62,759 nucleotides of DNA, taken from Lachnospiraceae bacterium UBA4348. Its GTDB lineage: Bacteria; Bacillota; Clostridia; Lachnospirales; Lachnospiraceae. The stretch's first letter is position 1; each line of letters starts with the position of its first letter. Positions 43,258 to 52,394 of the stretch are shown here, piece by piece. Position numbers and translations under genes: made by a program. Under the pieces are notes generated by a model. It ran no database searches, had not been told where the DNA came from, and saw nothing but the letters and a program-made list of their open reading frames with translations. Location: NCBI GenBank assembly GCA_002394165.1, contig DGTA01000146.1, forward strand, positions 1,257 to 64,015, written 5' to 3'.

Positions 43258-43276
43258 AAACTACCTTTATTATACC
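43250..43276. promoter_or_regulatory. Palindromic operator candidate over the -10 box
   Basis: GGTATAATAAA (43250-43260) and TTTATTATACC (43266-43276) are perfect inverted repeats separated by five bases. The left arm contains the -10 box. A TGTTAACAA sequence occurs at 43211-43219 and again at 43297-43305, flanking the promoter. Confidence 0.55.
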
Positions 43277-43352
43277 CATATATCCAATTGAGACATTGTT
43301 AACAAGAATGTATATCTCCTTGTCCGCATAGATATAAAGGGCTTGAAATACC

Positions 43353-46300
43353 ATGAATAGAATTTTGGAAAAAACACTGGATCTGATCAATAAGCACAGG
43401 AGAAAAAAGACCTGGCTGACGGCGACAACGGTGATCGCCGCGCTGGTGATTTTTGTGACTACCTATGCCCTGATCCTGCCTGCCCTGACCATGGAGGAAG
43501 AAGTCGCCATGGAAACACCGGGCATCGTTCTCGAACAGGAGGCGCCGGTGCCTGAACCTGTAGTGGAGGAACCGGCTCCTGAGCCGGAGCCTGCCGCGGA
43601 GGAACCGGCTCCGCAGCCCGAACCGCCCTCGCAGGAGCCGGCTCCGGAACCTGAACCACAGACCGAAGCACCGACGCCTGCTCCGACTGAAGCACCGACG
43701 CCGGTCCCGACTGAAGCACCGACGCCGGCTGTGACCGAAGCGCCGACGCCGGCTGCGACCGAAGCGCCGATGCCGGCTGCAACTGAAGCGCTGCCTGCTC
43801 CGACGGAAGCGCAGACCCAGGCGCCGGCCCGGGAGGAGCCGCCAAGCTCGTCTGAACCGGAGACTCAGGCGCCGGCCCGGGCAGAAACGGAGACTGCGGG
43901 AGAAACTGAACCGGTCACGGAAGCTGCCACGGAAGAGACAGAGTCTGAGTCCGGGACAGAAGAAGTATACCGCTTTAAGGAATTTACTCTTCACGAGAAC
44001 GGAATGAAGGTGAAAGTGACCTTTGATCAGGAGATAACAGATCTGCCTGAGGATACTCAGCTGAAGCTGATAAAGATCAGGGAGGAGGACGAAAAGGAAG
44101 AATACAGATATCTGTATAAAGATGCCTGTGATAAAACCGGGGAATGGGCCGGAAACAGGGAACTGGGAGACCTGACCGGTTTTTCGGCATGGATCCTCAC
44201 TTTTGAGGCGGATGGAGAAAAATTCGGGATCGACCGGGCGGCCAGGATGGAGGTCCGTTATGATGAGCCCCCGATAATAGAAGAGGAAACGGTTTACCAG
44301 GTCCTTCTTTACCGCGATCCTGTACGGGAAAAGAAGAGCGCGGATCCGGAGACCGTCCTGGATATTGAAAACGGGAAGATACGCGGCTGGCATTTTCATG
44401 CGGACAGCCTGGTTTGTGACGCCCTTGTTTTCGCGGAAGTGAAGCTTCCGGAAGAAGAGACGGAGGCGCTTTTGGAAGAAACAGAGGAAGGTACCGAGGA
44501 ACTTTTCGGGGAACCGGAGGAAGGCACCGAGGAGCTTTTCGAGGAATTCGAGGAAGGCACCGAAGCGCTTTTCGAAGAGCCGGAAGAAACCGAGTCACTT
44601 CCGGAGGAAGAAAGCGAAACTTCCGGAATGGAGCAGCCCGAGCTGACCGGTCCGATGCTTTTTGAGGCACAGACACAGGATGTGAAAGTCAGCGTGAACG
44701 CGGCAGCCGGGACATTCCCAGCCGGGACCATCATGGAGGTAGTGCCGGTTGAAGCGGAGGAATACATCGATGCCGTCGGCGAAGCGGTAGAAGGCAGGAT
44801 CAGCCGGATGGTGGCTGTGGATATCATCTTCAGGGATGCTGATGGAAATGAGATCGAGCCGGCCCTTCCCGTGAATGTTAAAATGCAGTCCGTGCTGATC
44901 CGGGAAGAGGAGAAACCGCTGGTCGTCCATGTGGATGACAAAGGAAGCGCCAGTGTCGTCGAGAACACAAAAGAATATTCCGAGGATGAGCTGGTCTTCC
45001 ACGCGGGAGAGTTCTCGGTTTATATCCTGGTAGGCGCGGAAGTGATCACGGTTCCGTTTACTGCCGGTGACGGGAGCACGTATGAAGTCACCGTCACCTA
45101 TAACGCAGATGCCAGGATTCCTTCAGGCTCTGTGCTGGAAGTGTCGGAGCTGATGCAGGAAAGTGAAGATTATCAGGATTATCTGGAGCAGACAGCCAAC
45201 GCCGTCGGAACAGCCCCGGATGCTCTTGATTATTTGAAGATCCTTGATATTTCCATCATGCATGGGGATGAGAAGGTGATCATTCAGGCCCCGGTAGAGG
45301 TCCGGATCAGACTACTGGATAAAGAGGAAGAAGACACTGAAGGAGAAAAAACAAAGATCGTTCATTTTGGCGAAGAAGAGACGGTCGTCATTGATCCGGA
45401 TGTTGAGGGATCGGCCGTTAATTTCGAAGCGACCGGATTTTCCTATTACGCAGTGACATCCTATGGGGCAACGGCGGATCTGGCCGGAAAATCATTTGCG
45501 ATCGTCCAGGTGAATACGCAGGCGCAGGCCGAGCAGAGTATAGAAAATAACAATGTTTACCAGGGGAGAGCCCTGACTGCCACGGCGCAGAACAATAATA
45601 CCAGACTGGCCGGAGCGACGGTAAAAGTGGAGACTCATGAAAGCGGCCTGAATATTGTAACGAGCGGAACGACCCAGATCGTTGAATGGGAGTTTGAATC
45701 GGCCGGAGGAGCCAACACCTATTATATTAAAGCGCCGAACGGACAGTATTTGCATCTTGATGGAAATGACAATCTGAGGCTTTCCAACACTCCGCAGGCA
45801 CTTACGGTTACGGCAGGGACCGGAACCGCTGCCGGGAAAGTGCGGATATCCAACGGCAGCCGCAGGGTGCAGTCAAGCGTAAGCGCGGCAGCAGCGAGAA
45901 CGGCAAATACTAATCAGTACTTCTATAACGGGAATGACAACACGGCCAATTTTGTCTATCTGACATTGTGCGAGATCGAAGAATTCAACCCGAACCAGTA
46001 TCCCATCTACAGCGGTGAAAAGATCAGCGTCCAGAATCTTGTTGACGGTCAGAAATATATAATCTATAAAAACATCTACAATGAGATCTCCGGGAAATAT
46101 GAAGACTGGGTGATCGACGGAAACGGAAATCCGGTCAGGGCGTATGATCAGGGCGATTCACTGTCGCTGCACAGCGAAACTTCTCCGATGTGGGTGCTGA
46201 GTATCTTAACGGACGGGAACGGGCAGCCTACCGGATATTACATTTTCCGCAATGAACAAACCGGTTTGATCCTGCATCCCCTGGCGAACGGAACGCTTGT

Positions 46301-48983
46301 CAAGGAATATGATTCCGCGACTTCGCCGACGACAGACGGTGTCTCACTTAAAGGCAGAGAAGGCGGAGAATACACATCGACGATCGAATACTGGGACGGC
46401 TCGGCGATGGATTACTATGGCTATCAGTTTACCACGGACGGCGAGGTAGTGCTTTCATCTGCAACGGGTGACCAATCGCAGGCGTTCTCTTTTGCGGAGA
46501 AAAAAACATCGCAGGCCGGCCTGCACACAGTTTCGACGGTCGACAGCGCCGCTGCCGGGATCACGATCCATATGTTTAATTATCCCAACAGGCCCACGAT
46601 TGCCAACGTTACGGGGAGCGATTCCTACGGAGTCGGCGTTCTTCCCGCCCAGCATGTGCAGGCGAGGCTGAATGCGGATGGCTATCCTGTTTTCACAAAC
46701 GGCAATAACGGATCAACGCTGTTTTCACCGACCAGCTCCTACCATCAGGGAACGGGCAACCACCTGTTCCTGGAGAGCGTCTATGATTCGACAGGTTATT
46801 ATGAATACAGCGCTTTCAACAATTTCGCTCACTACAATAAAAACAACGGAACATTCACCGTTTATCAGGAAACAGGAACACCAAGCCCGTCATCAAATAA
46901 TTTCTATTTTAAGAGAGGAAATTTCTTCCCGTTTAACAGCCTGAACACGAACAACTCAGCGCAGAATATCTATACGGGGGACGGGACGCTGATCGACTAT
47001 GAGAATCCGAATCACGGCAGTACTCTTTACGGACTTTCCGAAAGTGCGGATTTTTATTTCGGGATGACCATGGAGTTCAATTTCCTGATGCCGAAGGACG
47101 GGTACGATAAAGGGACGCCGCTGGTGTATGAGTTCAATGGGGACGATGACCTGTGGATCTACATTGACGGGGTTCTGATCCTTGATATCGGTGGTGTTCA
47201 CGATGCGTTCCCAGGCTCCATTAATTTCGCGACCGGTGAGATCACCGGCGGCAACGGCGGAGCCGGAGGAGCAAGGACTATTAAAGACTGTTTTAAGAAC
47301 GCAGGTGTTTTCCCTGACGGCACACCGTGGGACGAGAGCCGTGTCGATGAATACTTTAACGGAAATACTTTTGTAAGCTACGGCAGCCACGAGTTCAACA
47401 TGTTTTATATGGAGCATGGCGCAGGGGCATCCAATCTGCTGACAAGGTTCAACCTTCCGGTCATCGAAAAGGGAAAAGTGACGGTCGAGAAACAGCTGGA
47501 TAATACTTCCCAGGCCGCGTATGCGAATGTTTCTTTTGCTTACCAGGCTTTCAGGAAAGATGAGCATGGATCATATCATCCGCTGACCGGGGCTGTCTAT
47601 GAAGGGACAGATCCGCCGGCGCCGCTTACTTTTTATAATAATGTCACTATTAAAGGCAAGACCTACGACAATGTCTTCTATCTAAAGCCGGGTGAAGCGG
47701 CCGTGTTCTCCGACATGATCGAGGACGAACTGTATTATGTGCAGGAGATCGGAATCGATGAGGAATATTATGACAAGATCTTTGTAAATGATGTACAGAT
47801 CGTAGGGGAGCAGGTCATCATCGAAGACGGGATCTACAAGTCATCAGAAGCTACTCCGCGAAACAGAGCCAGGGTCACCTATACGAACCATTGCGATGAG
47901 CAAAATTCCAACGAACTGCTGATCACGAAGCGGCTGTCGGAAGGCTTTGAGGACAACGGAGACACCTTTGAGTTCCGGGTGATGCTTGAAAATGCAGCCG
48001 GCGTGCTGTCGGCCTATTATCAGGGAGCCTATTACATCCGTGATGATGAAGGTACCTATTATAAGTACGAGGGCGGAACACTGGTTCCGAACGGACAGAC
48101 GCCATTTAAGTGTACGGCCGGCAACTACGGAACCATTTCACAGATCCCTCCGGAGTATACCGTCGTCATTCAGGATCTTGTTGCCGGAACGGATTTCTAT
48201 GTCGATGAGATCCGCGTCAGGCTGAATGGGACTGAAAATGATGTTCTGATCGGGAACAGCGAGTGGATCCTGGTTAATAGAAACGTTGAGGATGCAGATC
48301 CTTCTCAGATCCCGGATGCATCGATCTATGATTATCCGACAGATACTATGATAACAGGGGCTTCCCTCGGGGCGATCGCATGGGGGAAGGATTCCAAAGT
48401 GACGTTCACCAACAGACGCAAGGCAATGGACGTTCAGCTGAAAAAGGTTGATGAAAACGGGAATGTCAAAAGCGGATCCGTATTTGATCTTTCAAAATTC
48501 ACCACCTCCTGGACGGACATTACAACAGGGATCAAACCCGGAGAGCCTGCTTCAGGCGCCACACCCGCGGTGGAAAATCCCGTTGACCTGGGGATGCTTC
48601 CTGTCGGGAAATACAAACTTACCGAGACGAAGGCCCCGGATGGCTATATCATCCTTACGGACAGTATTTATTTTGAGGTGTACGAGGAAGCCGACAGGAA
48701 CCTGAAAGTCAGGCTGATCAAGGAAGACGGAACCCCCATGACGGATGAAGAGATCCGGGAATTTGAAAAGACGGCAAAGCTTACCAGCACCGGCAGCGGT
48801 TACGATACCATCTATACGGTCACGGTCAGCAACGTTCCGGGAAAAGAACTTCCCATGACCGGAGGTGCCGGGGCACTTCCCTATACGTTAAGCGGGCTCC
48901 TTTTAATCTTTATATCCGCTTTGATATACAGTTTCAGGATGAAGCACAGAGAAATAAATCAATCTGCAAGAAAGGAAGAATGA
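43353..48983 (+). CDS. LPMTG-anchored surface adhesin / pilus tip candidate with fibro-slime domain
   Basis: This 1,876-residue protein has a long signal/membrane segment (WLTATTVIAALVIFVTTYAL). Then come a Pro/Glu/Thr-rich stalk (residues 50-205, with an eight-residue PTEAPTPA repeat), an acidic repeat zone around 375-415 (EEGTEELF units), several beta domains (420-1150), and a fibro-slime-type domain (about 1193-1306; FNGDDDLWIYIDGVLILDIGG). Cna-B-like modules with YVQEIG and KYKLTETKAPDGY E-box motifs follow. The sorting signal is LPMTG at 1833-1837, with a membrane helix and a charged tail. It should be displayed on the wall by the nearby sortase, most likely at a pilus tip. The start follows a weak AAAGGGC site. 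Confidence 0.88.
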   Translation: MNRILEKTLDLINKHRRKKTWLTATTVIAALVIFVTTYALILPALTMEEEVAMETPGIVLEQEAPVPEPVVEEPAPEPEPAAEEPAPQPEPPSQEPAPEPEPQTEAPTPAPTEAPTPVPTEAPTPAVTEAPTPAATEAPMPAATEALPAPTEAQTQAPAREEPPSSSEPETQAPARAETETAGETEPVTEAATEETESESGTEEVYRFKEFTLHENGMKVKVTFDQEITDLPEDTQLKLIKIREEDEKEEYRYLYKDACDKTGEWAGNRELGDLTGFSAWILTFEADGEKFGIDRAARMEVRYDEPPIIEEETVYQVLLYRDPVREKKSADPETVLDIENGKIRGWHFHADSLVCDALVFAEVKLPEEETEALLEETEEGTEELFGEPEEGTEELFEEFEEGTEALFEEPEETESLPEEESETSGMEQPELTGPMLFEAQTQDVKVSVNAAAGTFPAGTIMEVVPVEAEEYIDAVGEAVEGRISRMVAVDIIFRDADGNEIEPALPVNVKMQSVLIREEEKPLVVHVDDKGSASVVENTKEYSEDELVFHAGEFSVYILVGAEVITVPFTAGDGSTYEVTVTYNADARIPSGSVLEVSELMQESEDYQDYLEQTANAVGTAPDALDYLKILDISIMHGDEKVIIQAPVEVRIRLLDKEEEDTEGEKTKIVHFGEEETVVIDPDVEGSAVNFEATGFSYYAVTSYGATADLAGKSFAIVQVNTQAQAEQSIENNNVYQGRALTATAQNNNTRLAGATVKVETHESGLNIVTSGTTQIVEWEFESAGGANTYYIKAPNGQYLHLDGNDNLRLSNTPQALTVTAGTGTAAGKVRISNGSRRVQSSVSAAAARTANTNQYFYNGNDNTANFVYLTLCEIEEFNPNQYPIYSGEKISVQNLVDGQKYIIYKNIYNEISGKYEDWVIDGNGNPVRAYDQGDSLSLHSETSPMWVLSILTDGNGQPTGYYIFRNEQTGLILHPLANGTLVKEYDSATSPTTDGVSLKGREGGEYTSTIEYWDGSAMDYYGYQFTTDGEVVLSSATGDQSQAFSFAEKKTSQAGLHTVSTVDSAAAGITIHMFNYPNRPTIANVTGSDSYGVGVLPAQHVQARLNADGYPVFTNGNNGSTLFSPTSSYHQGTGNHLFLESVYDSTGYYEYSAFNNFAHYNKNNGTFTVYQETGTPSPSSNNFYFKRGNFFPFNSLNTNNSAQNIYTGDGTLIDYENPNHGSTLYGLSESADFYFGMTMEFNFLMPKDGYDKGTPLVYEFNGDDDLWIYIDGVLILDIGGVHDAFPGSINFATGEITGGNGGAGGARTIKDCFKNAGVFPDGTPWDESRVDEYFNGNTFVSYGSHEFNMFYMEHGAGASNLLTRFNLPVIEKGKVTVEKQLDNTSQAAYANVSFAYQAFRKDEHGSYHPLTGAVYEGTDPPAPLTFYNNVTIKGKTYDNVFYLKPGEAAVFSDMIEDELYYVQEIGIDEEYYDKIFVNDVQIVGEQVIIEDGIYKSSEATPRNRARVTYTNHCDEQNSNELLITKRLSEGFEDNGDTFEFRVMLENAAGVLSAYYQGAYYIRDDEGTYYKYEGGTLVPNGQTPFKCTAGNYGTISQIPPEYTVVIQDLVAGTDFYVDEIRVRLNGTENDVLIGNSEWILVNRNVEDADPSQIPDASIYDYPTDTMITGASLGAIAWGKDSKVTFTNRRKAMDVQLKKVDENGNVKSGSVFDLSKFTTSWTDITTGIKPGEPASGATPAVENPVDLGMLPVGKYKLTETKAPDGYIILTDSIYFEVYEEADRNLKVRLIKEDGTPMTDEEIREFEKTAKLTSTGSGYDTIYTVTVSNVPGKELPMTGGAGALPYTLSGLLLIFISALIYSFRMKHREINQSARKEE

Positions 48984-48985
48984 TC

Positions 48986-50473
48986 ATGAAGAAAGCAAAA
49001 ACATTTGTTGCTTTGCTGGTGGCAGTAGCAGCAATCCTCGGCATCAGCTCCTTTACTTTGGCGGCAGCACCGACAAGCGGGAGTGTCACGGTGAACCCGA
49101 ACTATAAGTCTGAGACATATACGCTGTATAAACTGTTCGACGCCAAAATGGATTATAAAGATGACGGGACCCTGCAGGCTGTCACATACCAGCTTCCGTC
49201 CGGCAAAACTGCAGCTGATCTGATTTATACAGATGGTGAGGGGACTGCCCATCAATGGTTTAAATTGAACGATAACGGAAATGTGGAAGCGAATACCGGC
49301 GTTACAACTGACTGGGCAAAGGATGCAAATGCGATCAAGTGGGCCAAAAGCTTTGGATCGGCCGTTGGCTCTCCGATACAGGCAGCTTCCAACAATGATG
49401 CCAATGTAAAGTGGACCGGACTGGCATGGGGCTATTATTTCGTAAGTACGACAACCGGTTCATTTATCGGAATAGATACAGACAATCCGGATGTGACGAT
49501 TCAGGATAAGAACAGCCCGCCTGATCTTGATAAATCGATTACAGGTGTGAAGGATTCGACCGGCACAGACAGCGGCAGCGTATTTACCGCAACTGAAACC
49601 TCTGAGACGACTGATACGGGAGCAGGAACTAACGAGCAGGCTATCGCCCAGATCGGTGATACGGTCAGCTATAAGCTGACGGTGACGATCCATCCCGGCG
49701 GTGAGAATTATGTGATCAAGGATACACTGACAAACCTGAAAATCATAGCCAGCAGTTTTAAGGTTGGTGGCGAGGCGGTTGCCTCAAACAGCAAAGTTGA
49801 TGCTTCCGGAACGACGATTACGGATAAGTCCTCAGAATTTACCATTAAACTTGCCCAGAGCTATCTTGATACAATTACCGCAGAAACTAAACTTGTCATC
49901 ACGTATGATGCGGTCTTGGATAAAGACGCAGCCGTTGCCGATGAAGCCAATCCGAATACCGCAGTGCTGACCTATGGGACAAGCCCCAATAAGTCGGAAG
50001 ATAAGGCTAAAGTATGGACAGCAAAGGTGAATGTTGAGAAAAAGATCGATTCAGAAACCGGAGATCCATTAGCGGGCGCCGGATTTAAGCTTAAGAACAG
50101 TGCGGGGAAGTTTTACAAGTTCGATGCAGCTGCCGGTGTCACCTGGGTGGCAGAGGATCAGGCAGATGAGTTTTTCACAGGGGATGACGGTTCGCTCCCC
50201 GGGAACGGCTTTTACGGACTTGCCAATGGAACATATACACTTGTAGAGACCACCGTTCCTGATGGATATAACAAAATGGAGGATACTACGGTCACGATCA
50301 GTGATGCAAATGCAGCTGAAGCGAATTTGGCTCAGACCAAGAAGGTTATCAATAAAAAAGGAAGCCTTCTTCCCTCCACCGGCGGCATCGGTACTACCAT
50401 CTTCTACATCATCGGAGCGATCCTCGTGATCGGCGCGGGCATCCTGCTGGTGACACGCAGAAGGATGCGCTGA
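48986..50473 (+). CDS. LPSTG major pilin-like protein
   Basis: This 495-residue pilin starts at ATG 48986, with AAAGGAAG seven bases upstream; ATG 48980 is too close. A signal peptide (FVALLVAVAAILGISSF, cut near TLA-AA) is followed by N-terminal and middle beta domains (isopeptide D2-type, QIGDTVSYKLTVTIHPG). A C-terminal Cna-B/SpaA module has an E-box (GTYTLVETTVPDGY). LPSTG near residue 460 precedes a membrane helix and RRRMR. The layout matches backbone pilins polymerised by sortases. It begins two or three bases after the adhesin stop, so the two share a transcript and a terminator. Confidence 0.9.
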   Translation: MKKAKTFVALLVAVAAILGISSFTLAAAPTSGSVTVNPNYKSETYTLYKLFDAKMDYKDDGTLQAVTYQLPSGKTAADLIYTDGEGTAHQWFKLNDNGNVEANTGVTTDWAKDANAIKWAKSFGSAVGSPIQAASNNDANVKWTGLAWGYYFVSTTTGSFIGIDTDNPDVTIQDKNSPPDLDKSITGVKDSTGTDSGSVFTATETSETTDTGAGTNEQAIAQIGDTVSYKLTVTIHPGGENYVIKDTLTNLKIIASSFKVGGEAVASNSKVDASGTTITDKSSEFTIKLAQSYLDTITAETKLVITYDAVLDKDAAVADEANPNTAVLTYGTSPNKSEDKAKVWTAKVNVEKKIDSETGDPLAGAGFKLKNSAGKFYKFDAAAGVTWVAEDQADEFFTGDDGSLPGNGFYGLANGTYTLVETTVPDGYNKMEDTTVTISDANAAEANLAQTKKVINKKGSLLPSTGGIGTTIFYIIGAILVIGAGILLVTRRRMR

Positions 50474-50521
50474 AATAAATACAGGCAGGATTTGGCTTAT
50501 TAAGAAAAAGAAGAATTCTTC

Positions 50522-50556
50522 AGGCAGATCTCCTTTAAGGAGGTCTGCCTTTCTTT
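50522..50556 (+). terminator. Intrinsic terminator after the pilin
   Basis: AGGCAGATCTCC and GGAGGTCTGCCT pair as a 12-base stem with one G-U and a TTTAA loop, followed by TTCTTT. Confidence 0.88.
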
Positions 50557-50595
50557 ACGGAGTCCAGATTTGTTTTGGGCCGGTGAATATGTAAG

Positions 50596-50624
50596 TTGTC
50601 TCAACAATCGCTTCATAGTATTAT
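50596..50624 (+). promoter_or_regulatory. Predicted promoter for the BspA-like gene
   Basis: TTGTCT (50596-50601) and TATTAT (50619-50624) with a 17-base spacer. Confidence 0.65.
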
Positions 50625-50711
50625 AGAGACAGAAAGCGGGAGGCATTCCTGAAAGAAGTGAAAAAACAGAGAAAGCGGATTTTCTGCGCAGGAGAAAAGG
50701 AGGCATGTCAA

Positions 50712-52349
50712 ATGAGAAAATTCTGGTCTGTCCTGGTAACGCTTACTGTCGCCGGGATGATCTCGGTTACGGCCCTGGCCGGTGTCCGTGATGGTTATCT
50801 GGAGTTTTTGAAGTTTATTGAGGAGATGGCCTCCCGGGAACAGGTGCCTGCCACCTCCGGGGATTATGACTATATCGTCAATGGAGATAAGGCAGTTATT
50901 GTGAAGTATCATGGCGAGGCGGAGTCGGCGGAGGTTCCGGCGGAGATTGACGGCTGTCCGGTTGTGGGGATCGGGCAGGAGGCCTTCAGCTATGCGGATC
51001 TGAAAAGTGTTTTCATCCCCGATGGCATTCAGGGTATTGGCGAGAGAGCTTTTGAGTACTGCACAATTTCTGAATCGCTGCAGCTGCCTGAAAACGTGAC
51101 GATTGCGGAGGGCGCGTTCGGTTATGCTTTGCTTCCTGATGCGGTGATGATCCCGGCCGGCGCTGTGGCGGAGGATTCAGCTTTCAGCTACTGCAAGGGA
51201 ATGGAGACAGTGGCTGTTGAGCCGGGGGCAGAGCTTAAGAGCCGGGCCTTCAGTTACTGTGAGGATCTGGACCGGGTCATCTGCGGCGATGGTGTCGTGC
51301 TGGAAGCGGCTGCCTTTGAGTACATTGATGATCTGGAAACGGCTATTCTCTGCGGCGAAGTGAAGATGAACGACGATGCGTTCTCCTATTGTGATCAGGT
51401 TGAAGTAACACTGGCGGAGGCTGAGGAATACAATACATACAAGTCTGAGAACAGGTTTGCAGCCGGAGGCACCGTACCCTCTTTGGAGGATATCGAAGGA
51501 CAATCCGCTGCCAGGCTGGTGACCGGCGATTTCCTGTATCAAGCGCTCGGCAATGAGAAGCTGGCGAATATTATGAATGAGCCGCCGGTAAGGCTTCTTT
51601 TCCATGTCGATCAGGGAGGTTACGGCCGAACGGCTGTGTTTAGCGAGGGGGAGGCCCTCGACCAGGCAGTCGCTCTGCTCTGCAATATCAGGATCGGAGA
51701 AGAGACCCAGGAGTGGGTGACAGATAACTATAACTGGATCAGCGCGGTGTGGGCGGACGGATCGGAGGCATTCATCAGCCTGAATCTGGACAGCCTTGAA
51801 TACTATACGGATTCCGAAACATATCTGTATAAGCTTGAGAACCTGGGGGATTTCTGGTCTTACTGCGAAAGCTATCTGGAAGATGATGTCTATGAACCGG
51901 GTACGGAGACGGGATCAGAGCATGCAGATAACATCTGGGATGAGCCTGTCACTCAGGCGCTGGAGCTGATCAGGGAGGCCTGGATGGCCCAGGCGGAGCA
52001 GAACCCCGACATGATGTCAAAACCCTATGTGGACATCAAAAACACGCGGATCATCAAGATCGCCGGGAGACCGGTGAATGTGCAAATGGATAACGCTCCG
52101 GTGGAAGAACTCGAAGACATTGATTATATTATTGAGTTTATGATGCTGACCAATTATTACGGGGATTCTCTTCCGGTGAATGTCGGGATCTGCGATACAG
52201 TGGCCGTCCACCGGGACGGGAAAATGGAAGTGCAGAAAACGAATCTTTTTAACGCGATAAGGGGTAAATATTTTATGACGGATCTCAGCGGCGTGATCAA
52301 TGAAGTGATCGATCTTGGAAGCGCTTATAACGGACATTTGTTTGAGTGA
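50712..52349 (+). CDS. Secreted BspA-type leucine-rich repeat protein
   Basis: This 545-residue exported protein starts at ATG 50712, with AAAGGAGG eight bases upstream. The signal peptide (WSVLVTLTVAGMISVTALA) is cut near LAG-VR. Residues 60-250 form LRR_5 repeats with cores such as IGQEAFSYADLKSVFIPDGI, IGERAFEYC and SRAFSYCEDLDRVI. The C-terminal 280 residues are a separate domain with EETQEWVTDNYNWISAVWADG and YKLENLGDFWSYCESY, which I do not recognise. There is no wall anchor, so it is released or held non-covalently. Its own promoter lies about 90 bases upstream. Family members often bind host or matrix proteins; that role is inference. Confidence 0.85.
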   Translation: MRKFWSVLVTLTVAGMISVTALAGVRDGYLEFLKFIEEMASREQVPATSGDYDYIVNGDKAVIVKYHGEAESAEVPAEIDGCPVVGIGQEAFSYADLKSVFIPDGIQGIGERAFEYCTISESLQLPENVTIAEGAFGYALLPDAVMIPAGAVAEDSAFSYCKGMETVAVEPGAELKSRAFSYCEDLDRVICGDGVVLEAAAFEYIDDLETAILCGEVKMNDDAFSYCDQVEVTLAEAEEYNTYKSENRFAAGGTVPSLEDIEGQSAARLVTGDFLYQALGNEKLANIMNEPPVRLLFHVDQGGYGRTAVFSEGEALDQAVALLCNIRIGEETQEWVTDNYNWISAVWADGSEAFISLNLDSLEYYTDSETYLYKLENLGDFWSYCESYLEDDVYEPGTETGSEHADNIWDEPVTQALELIREAWMAQAEQNPDMMSKPYVDIKNTRIIKIAGRPVNVQMDNAPVEELEDIDYIIEFMMLTNYYGDSLPVNVGICDTVAVHRDGKMEVQKTNLFNAIRGKYFMTDLSGVINEVIDLGSAYNGHLFE

Positions 52350-52394
52350 TGATCGCCGGCGGAAGCATCTGTAAGCAGGAAAAGGAGAATGGAT

